The position numbers and the translations under genes were made by a program. From an uncultured Clostridia bacterium (GTDB lineage: Bacteria > Bacillota > Clostridia > Christensenellales > Borkfalkiaceae), in the NCBI GenBank assembly GCA_947589385.1, contig CANPZW010000001.1, forward strand, positions 62,001 to 126,000: DNA of 64,000 bases, given 5' to 3'. The notes beneath the pieces are model-generated. The model did no database searches. It saw only the letters and a list, made by a program, of their open reading frames with translations, and was not told the DNA's origin. Shown here in pieces: positions 58,764 through 64,000 of this stretch. Position 1 is the stretch's first letter, and each line of letters begins with the position of its first letter.

Positions 58764-59483
58764 ATGCAGAAAAAGGAACAGCTTTACGAAGGCAAGGCAA
58801 AAAAAGTGTTTGCGACAGAGAACCCCGACTACGTCATCGTATCTTATAAGGACGACGCCACGGCGTTCAACGGGCTTAAAAAGGGCACGATATCCGGCAA
58901 GGGCGTCATAAACAACAAAATGAGCAATATGATGATGTCCATGCTTGAAAAGAAGGGTATTCCCACGCACTTTGTGGAACAATTAAGCGACAGGGACACC
59001 GTCGTCAAAAAAGTGCAGATTGTTCCTTTGGAAGTAATAATAAGAAACGTTGCCGCGGGCAGTTTTTCAAAGCGTTACGGCGTGCCCGAAGGCACATTGT
59101 TTTCCGCGCCCACAATAGAATTTTCCTATAAAAACGACGATTTGGGCGACCCGCTTATAAACGATTATCACGCGCTTGCGCTTAACCTCGCCACGAAAGA
59201 GGAAATCGAAACCATAAAGAAAATGGCGTTTGCCGTAAACGACGCAATGAAAGCTTTCTTTAAGGAACTGAATATAGACCTTATAGATTTCAAACTCGAA
59301 TTCGGCAGATTCAAGGGTCAGATTCTGCTTGCAGACGAAATTTCTCCCGATACCTGCCGCTTCTGGGAAGCGGGCACGTGGGATACAACTAAGCATGTTA
59401 GCCTCGATAAGGACAGATTCCGCCGTGACCTCGGCGGCGTAGAGGACGCGTACGCGGAAATTTTCAAGAGAATAGGCGGCTGA
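58764..59483 (+). CDS. purC: Phosphoribosylaminoimidazole-succinocarboxamide synthase
   Basis: 239 residues. [68 protein letters not shown] and [14 protein letters not shown] are all SAICAR synthetase signatures. It ligates aspartate to CAIR. AAGGAGAA ribosome site; purF follows after 37 bases. Confidence 0.96.
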   Translation: MQKKEQLYEGKAKKVFATENPDYVIVSYKDDATAFNGLKKGTISGKGVINNKMSNMMMSMLEKKGIPTHFVEQLSDRDTVVKKVQIVPLEVIIRNVAAGSFSKRYGVPEGTLFSAPTIEFSYKNDDLGDPLINDYHALALNLATKEEIETIKKMAFAVNDAMKAFFKELNIDLIDFKLEFGRFKGQILLADEISPDTCRFWEAGTWDTTKHVSLDKDRFRRDLGGVEDAYAEIFKRIGG

Positions 59484-59520
59484 AATTAAAAAAAATCGGT
59501 ATTAAATCGGTATAAAAAAT

Positions 59521-60948
59521 ATGTATTTGAGAACAAAAAAAATGCCCTTCGACAGTATGCACGAGGAGTGCGGCGTGTTCGGGGTATATTCGCAGGAGAA
59601 CCGTAAAGTTGCAAACACTGTCTATTACGGGCTTTACGCTTTGCAACACAGGGGTCAGGAAAGCGCGGGTATTGCCGTCGCCTTTGCCGATAAGATAAGC
59701 TATCACAAGGGTATGGGACTTGCCGCGGACGTCTTTGCAAACGGCGTCCTCGACGAAATGCCCGAGGGCGACATAGCGGTGGGGCACGTGCGCTATTCCA
59801 CTACGGGTTCAAGCCAGCTTTTAAACGCGCAGCCCGTAGTGTTTGCGGGGAAGTGCGGCAAAATGGCTGTCGTTCATAACGGTAATCTGATAAATACAAA
59901 GCAGCTCCGCGAAGAGATGATTGCGCAGAACGCCGTTTTCCAGACGACGATAGACTCGGAAGTCATAGCTATTATGATAAACAGCCTTTCGGACGGCGAT
60001 ATCCTTACGGGCGTAAAAAGGGCTTGTGCAAAACTCAAAGGCTCGTATGCGCTGGTTATCATGACTTTGGATAAGCTGATTGCCGTGCGCGACCCATTCG
60101 GAATACGTCCCCTTTGCATAGGCACGACGGAAAGCGACGTGATTTTCGCCAGCGAAACATGCGCGCTCGACGCAGTAAGCGCAAACTTTCTGCGCGACGT
60201 AAAGCCGGGTGAAATTGTCGTCGCCGATTCGGAAGGGATTCATTCCTATTTTATGGAAAATATACCCGAAAGGGCGCAGATGTGCATTTTCGAATACGTC
60301 TATTTCGCCCGCCACGACTCTATTTTGGACGGTTACAGCGTGTATGAGGCGCGCAAAGAGGCGGGAAAACTCCTTGCAAGGCATTATCCCGTGGAAGCAG
60401 ATTTGGTTTCGGGCGTACCCGATTCGGCAAACGTCGCGGCGCGCGGATATTCCGAGGAGAGCGGGATACCTTTCGTGGAGGCGCTTGCAAAGAACAGGTA
60501 TGTGGGCAGGACTTTTATCCAGCCCGACCAACGCCAGAGGGAGAACAGTTTAAACGTAAAAATGAACGCTCTGCGGGCAAATATCCGCGACAAACGCGTA
60601 ATAATCATAGACGACTCTATCGTGCGCGGCACAACCATGAGGAAAATAATAAAAATGTTGCGCGACGCGGGCGCGAAAGAGGTTCATATAAGAATCTGTT
60701 CGCCCATAATCAAGCATCCTTGCCATCTCGGCATTGACATTCAGACCTATTCACAGCTTATAGGCGCGTACAGGAACGAAAAGCAAATATGCGAAAGTCT
60801 AGGCGCGGACAGCGTACGCTATCTTACCATTGACCAGCTTTTGCAGACGTGCGAGGGGGCTCATACGGGCTTCTGCCTCGGCTGTTTCAACGGGGAATAT
60901 CCCTATCCGCTCGATGAATACGAAACGGATAAACTTAAATTAGAATAA
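59521..60948 (+). CDS. purF: Amidophosphoribosyltransferase
   Basis: 475 residues as drawn; ATGs at 59521, 59542 and 59557 are all possible and none has a good ribosome site. The N-terminal nucleophile cysteine is in EECGVFGVYS after a short propeptide, as in the Bacillus-type enzyme. LQHRGQESAGIAV, GHVRYSTTG and the PRPP-binding VIIIDDSIVRGTTMRKII follow. Cysteines near the C-terminus (CEGAHTGFCLGC) and upstream ones suit the Fe-S cluster of the Bacillus type. First committed step of purine synthesis. Confidence 0.95.
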   Translation: MYLRTKKMPFDSMHEECGVFGVYSQENRKVANTVYYGLYALQHRGQESAGIAVAFADKISYHKGMGLAADVFANGVLDEMPEGDIAVGHVRYSTTGSSQLLNAQPVVFAGKCGKMAVVHNGNLINTKQLREEMIAQNAVFQTTIDSEVIAIMINSLSDGDILTGVKRACAKLKGSYALVIMTLDKLIAVRDPFGIRPLCIGTTESDVIFASETCALDAVSANFLRDVKPGEIVVADSEGIHSYFMENIPERAQMCIFEYVYFARHDSILDGYSVYEARKEAGKLLARHYPVEADLVSGVPDSANVAARGYSEESGIPFVEALAKNRYVGRTFIQPDQRQRENSLNVKMNALRANIRDKRVIIIDDSIVRGTTMRKIIKMLRDAGAKEVHIRICSPIIKHPCHLGIDIQTYSQLIGAYRNEKQICESLGADSVRYLTIDQLLQTCEGAHTGFCLGCFNGEYPYPLDEYETDKLKLE

Positions 60949-60964
60949 AAATCGGAGGACAAAA

Positions 60965-61984
60965 ATGGCAATTTCGTATAAGGACAGCGGAGTTGACGTG
61001 GAGAGAGGTTACGAAGCCGTAAGGCTTATGAAAGAACACGTAAAATCTACATATACGGAGGGAGTTTTGGGCGATATCGGTTCGTTTGGCGGCTTCTTCC
61101 AAATGCCCAAGGGCATGAAAGAGCCCGTGCTTGTCGCGGGAACGGACGGCGTAGGCACAAAATTGAAATACGCGATAGTTTCGGGCAAATACGATACGAT
61201 AGGCATAGACGCCGTGGCAATGTGCGTGAACGATATAGTATGCCAGGGCGCGAAACCTTTGTTTTTCCTTGATTATTACGCTTCCGGCAGTCTTGACCCG
61301 CAGAAAGTTGCGGACGTTGTTTCGGGCGTCGCAGAGGGTTGCAGACAGGCGGGCGCGGCGCTTATCGGCGGCGAAACAGCCGAAATGCCGGGCTTTTATC
61401 CCGGGGGTGACTTCGACGTGGCGGGCTTCGCCGTGGGAGTTGTCGATAAAAAACAGATTATCAACGGAAGTAAAATAAAGTCCGGCGACGTGCTTATCGG
61501 CATTAAGTCGAGCGGGATACATTCCAACGGCTATTCGCTTGTCAGAAAACTTTGGGGCGAGGACGCGGAAGACCTTAAAAAATACGACGCGGAACTCGGC
61601 GCGTCGCCCTTTGACGTGCTTTTAACTCCCACGAAAATCTACGTTAAGAGCATACTTGCCTTAATTGAAAAGGTGAAAGTGAAGGGAATAGCCCATATTA
61701 CGGGCGGCGGCTTTATAGAAAATATTCCGCGCATATTCCCCGAAGGTATAGGGTGCAGTATAGATACCAAATCCTACGAAGTGCCCCGCATTTTCCAGCT
61801 TATGGTTAAAAAGGCAAAAATCACAAAACAGCAGGCGTACAATACCTTTAACATGGGTATAGGAATGGTCGTCTGCGTAGCCAAAAAGGACGTAGAGGCG
61901 GCTATCGCCCAGCTTGAAAGCACGGGCGAGGAATGTGTGATTCTCGGCAAAACGGTAAAGGGCAGCGGAGTTAAGCTTAAATGA
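60965..61984 (+). CDS. purM: Phosphoribosylformylglycinamidine cyclo-ligase
   Basis: 339 residues: YKDSGVDVERGYEAV, GTDGVGTKLKYA, DAVAMCVNDIVCQGAKPLFF, LIGGETAEMPGFY and HITGGGFIENIPRI. It closes the imidazole ring to give AIR. CGGAGGA ribosome site; overlaps purN by 4 bases (ATGA). Confidence 0.96.
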   Translation: MAISYKDSGVDVERGYEAVRLMKEHVKSTYTEGVLGDIGSFGGFFQMPKGMKEPVLVAGTDGVGTKLKYAIVSGKYDTIGIDAVAMCVNDIVCQGAKPLFFLDYYASGSLDPQKVADVVSGVAEGCRQAGAALIGGETAEMPGFYPGGDFDVAGFAVGVVDKKQIINGSKIKSGDVLIGIKSSGIHSNGYSLVRKLWGEDAEDLKKYDAELGASPFDVLLTPTKIYVKSILALIEKVKVKGIAHITGGGFIENIPRIFPEGIGCSIDTKSYEVPRIFQLMVKKAKITKQQAYNTFNMGIGMVVCVAKKDVEAAIAQLESTGEECVILGKTVKGSGVKLK

Positions 61985-62595
61985 AAAAAATAGCCGTGTT
62001 TGCCTCGGGCGGCGGCACAGATTTTCAATCGGTTATCGACGCCAACAAAAAAGAACATTTTTGCGAAATCGCCTTACTCGTCGCTTCGAAAGAGGGTATA
62101 GGCGCGATAGACAGGGCAAAAATTAACGGAATAGACGCAAGGGTATTCGATAAAAAAGACTATCCCGACGCGGAAAAACTGTACGGCGCGCTTTCTGCGG
62201 TTTTAAAGGAACTCAAAATAGATTATATCGTGCTTGCGGGCTGGCTGAAAATCATTCCCGAAAGCTTTATAAAGGCGTTCAGGGACAGAATTATAAATAT
62301 TCATCCGTCGCTTATTCCTGCGTTCTGCGGGGCGGGTTATTACGGCTTGAAAGTGCATGAAGCGGTTATAGATTGCGGCGTAAAAATTTCGGGCTGTACG
62401 GTGCATTTCGTTGACGAAGTTCCCGACGGCGGCGCAATAATCGCCCAGACGGCAGTAAAGGTCGAGGACGGCGACACGCCCGAAATTTTGCAAAAAAGGA
62501 TACTCAGAGAAGAACATAAGCTTTTGCCGTTCTGCGTGAAAAAACTTTGCGAAGGCAAAGTAGAAAAACAAGGAAGAAAGGTGACGATAAAATAA
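61981..62595 (+). CDS. purN: Phosphoribosylglycinamide formyltransferase (PurN)
   Basis: 204 residues with VFASGGGTDFQSVIDA, LAGWLKIIPESF, IINIHPSLIPAFCG and the catalytic Asp segment SGCTVHFVDEVPDGGAIIAQ. It formylates GAR with 10-formyl-THF. The loop CGAGYYGLKVHEAVI replaces the shorter E. coli form, as is usual in clostridia. purH follows after 21 bases. Confidence 0.95.
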   Translation: MKKIAVFASGGGTDFQSVIDANKKEHFCEIALLVASKEGIGAIDRAKINGIDARVFDKKDYPDAEKLYGALSAVLKELKIDYIVLAGWLKIIPESFIKAFRDRIINIHPSLIPAFCGAGYYGLKVHEAVIDCGVKISGCTVHFVDEVPDGGAIIAQTAVKVEDGDTPEILQKRILREEHKLLPFCVKKLCEGKVEKQGRKVTIK

Positions 62596-62616
62596 ATACT
62601 TGGGAGGATACAGGAT

Positions 62617-64000
62617 ATGATTATGAAAAAACGCGCGCTTGTAAGCGTTTCGGACAAGTCCGGCGTAGTGGAATTTTGCAAAGGTCTGGTTGAAAACGGA
62701 TTTGAAATAATCTCCACGGGCGGCACCGCAAAAGCTTTGAAAGAGGCGGGGCTTGACGTTATAGGGATATCCGAATTGACGGGTTTTCCCGAATGCCTCG
62801 ACGGCAGAGTTAAAACTTTGCACCCTGCGGTACACGCGGGACTTCTTGCTATGCGTTCCAATCCCGAGCATATGGCGCAGCTTGAAAAGTTGAATATAAA
62901 TACTATCGATATAGTCTGCGTAAACCTGTATCCATTCAAGGCGACGCTTGAAAAGGGAGCGGATTTTGCGGAATGTATAGAAAATATAGATATCGGCGGT
63001 CCTACGATGATAAGGGCGGCGGCGAAGAACTATCAAGACGTCGCCGTTATCGTTGACCCCAAAGATTACGGCAGGGTGTTAGCCGAACTGAAAGCTGGCG
63101 GTGTTACGCTTGAAACCAAAAAATATCTGCAATATAAGGTTTTTGCCCATACGGCGGTTTACGACAGCCTTATTTCCAATTATCTCGCTTCCCAACTCGG
63201 AATAACTTTCCCCGAGCAGGTAACTTTCGCTTATGAAAAAGCGCAGGATTTGCGTTACGGCGAAAATCCCCAGCAGCAGGCTGTTTTCTATAAGGAGCAG
63301 TTCGTCCGCCGCGGCTCGATTTCTTCGGCAGAGCAGCTTTGGGGCAAGGAACTCTCCTATAACAATATAAACGACGCCAACGGCGCGCTCGAACTTTTGA
63401 AAGAATTTAGCGGCGTTCCCGCGGTCGTGGCATGCAAGCATGCGAATCCCTGCGGAGTAGGCACGGGCTCGACAGTCTGCGAAGCCTATTTGCGCGCATA
63501 CAATTCAGACCCTGTTTCCGTTTTCGGCGGAATACTCGCCGTCAACGGCACGGTCGATAAAGATACGGCTGCCGAAATCAATAAGATATTCATCGAGATA
63601 GTAATCGCTTCTGATTTTACCCGCGAGGCGCTGGAAATACTCGAAAGCAAGAAAAATATCAGGCTTTTGAAAATCAAAGATATATGCGCAAAACGCGAAA
63701 AATCGGCTTACGACATGAAAAAGGTCTATGGCGGGCTTCTCGTTCAGCAATATGACGAAAGTCTTCTGCGCGGCGAAGATATGAATTTGTTTAAAAACAA
63801 AGCTTCGGTAGAGGAAATAACCGCGCCTTCTGGTAAAAAACGCAAGTCCTACGGTTTGGGCGTGGTCACCGACCGCGCGCCCACCGCGGAGGAAACGGAA
63901 GCACTCCTATTTAATTGGAAAGTGGTCAAGCACACAAAATCCAACGCAATCGTAATAGGCAAGGCGGGCAGGACGACGGGCATAGGAATGGGTCAGACTA
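62617..64000 (+). CDS. purH: Bifunctional AICAR transformylase / IMP cyclohydrolase, 3' end beyond window
   Basis: About 461 codons are visible; the frame is still open at the window edge. The start at 62617 follows GGGAGG by 9 bases. The N-terminal MGS-like IMP cyclohydrolase domain has [28 protein letters not shown] and [15 protein letters not shown]. The transformylase domain has [14 protein letters not shown] and the catalytic KH pair in [14 protein letters not shown]. It performs the last two steps to IMP. Confidence 0.96.
   Translation, partial: MIMKKRALVSVSDKSGVVEFCKGLVENGFEIISTGGTAKALKEAGLDVIGISELTGFPECLDGRVKTLHPAVHAGLLAMRSNPEHMAQLEKLNINTIDIVCVNLYPFKATLEKGADFAECIENIDIGGPTMIRAAAKNYQDVAVIVDPKDYGRVLAELKAGGVTLETKKYLQYKVFAHTAVYDSLISNYLASQLGITFPEQVTFAYEKAQDLRYGENPQQQAVFYKEQFVRRGSISSAEQLWGKELSYNNINDANGALELLKEFSGVPAVVACKHANPCGVGTGSTVCEAYLRAYNSDPVSVFGGILAVNGTVDKDTAAEINKIFIEIVIASDFTREALEILESKKNIRLLKIKDICAKREKSAYDMKKVYGGLLVQQYDESLLRGEDMNLFKNKASVEEITAPSGKKRKSYGLGVVTDRAPTAEETEALLFNWKVVKHTKSNAIVIGKAGRTTGIGMGQT

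Noticed and set aside
1..64000. CRISPR arrays, prophage, rRNA operons, restriction-modification or secondary-metabolite clusters
   Set aside because: No regularly spaced repeats and no genes of these types were found in the window.

Overview
The window reads as a chromosomal segment of an anaerobic, spore-forming member of the Clostridia (Firmicutes), probably an uncultured gut lineage. The evidence is a ferredoxin-linked 2-oxoacid oxidoreductase, the oxygen-sensitive radical-SAM thiamine enzyme ThiH, an uninterrupted SigK, a DnaD-type replication protein, Firmicutes-style riboswitches with intrinsic terminators, and many TTGACA-17-TATAAT promoters. I would not commit to a family. Gene density is high, almost all genes point right, and many neighbours overlap by a few bases.

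Layout. (1) 1-6962: branched-chain 2-oxoacid:ferredoxin oxidoreductase (end of alpha, then beta and gamma), a Gate-domain membrane protein, an acetyl-CoA hydrolase/transferase family CoA-transferase, a PLP aminotransferase and a branched-chain aminotransferase. Together they look like amino-acid fermentation. (2) 7049-10579: a YihY/BrkB membrane protein, then leftward degV, ridA and ilvA. (3) 10761-21055: the most unusual region. A cobalamin riboswitch precedes a small HNH-repeat protein, two repeat-rich lipoproteins, a membrane-anchored alpha/alpha-barrel (prenyltransferase-like) protein, a small DUF4430 protein, and the T, fused A-A and S subunits of an ECF transporter. The alpha/alpha barrel and the DUF4430 fold are the two domains of mammalian intrinsic factor and transcobalamin, here on separate bacterial surface proteins. 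(4) 21131-25262: TPP riboswitch and thiS-thiF-rhodanese-thiG-thiH-thiE. (5) 25319-25649: tRNA-Ser(CGA) followed on its own strand by a tRNA-3'-end repeat enclosing a strongly folded 142-nt element.

(6) 25882-30867: an XRE repressor with twin operators, a zinc-ribbon membrane protein, a DnaD protein with a DnaC-like C-terminus, a hydrolase-like protein lacking its nucleophile, and signal peptidase I. (7) 30922-36082: pepF, dnaB, then the ywlC-ywlE-ywlF-like trio (threonylcarbamoyl-AMP synthase, arginine-phosphatase-like protein, rpiB). (8) 36104-37696: repeat fragment, internally deleted IS30-type element, P-loop kinase-like gene, tRNA-Glu(CTC). (9) 38048-48962: heterodimeric ABC exporter, sigK, tyrS, yigZ, recX, birA, nnr, a manganese riboswitch with a CaCA-type antiporter, and an orphan mazF. 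(10) 49067-53996: lspA, rluD-family gene, der, plsY and small membrane proteins. (11) 54037-56975: an unidentified structured leader, a TM1266-family regulator, and an ABC importer whose binding protein appears circularly permuted. (12) 57044-64000: mscL and the purine operon purE-C-F-M-N-H (purH runs off the window).

No CRISPR array, prophage, rRNA or complete insertion sequence was seen. All assignments come from reading the sequence; no searches or folding programs were run.
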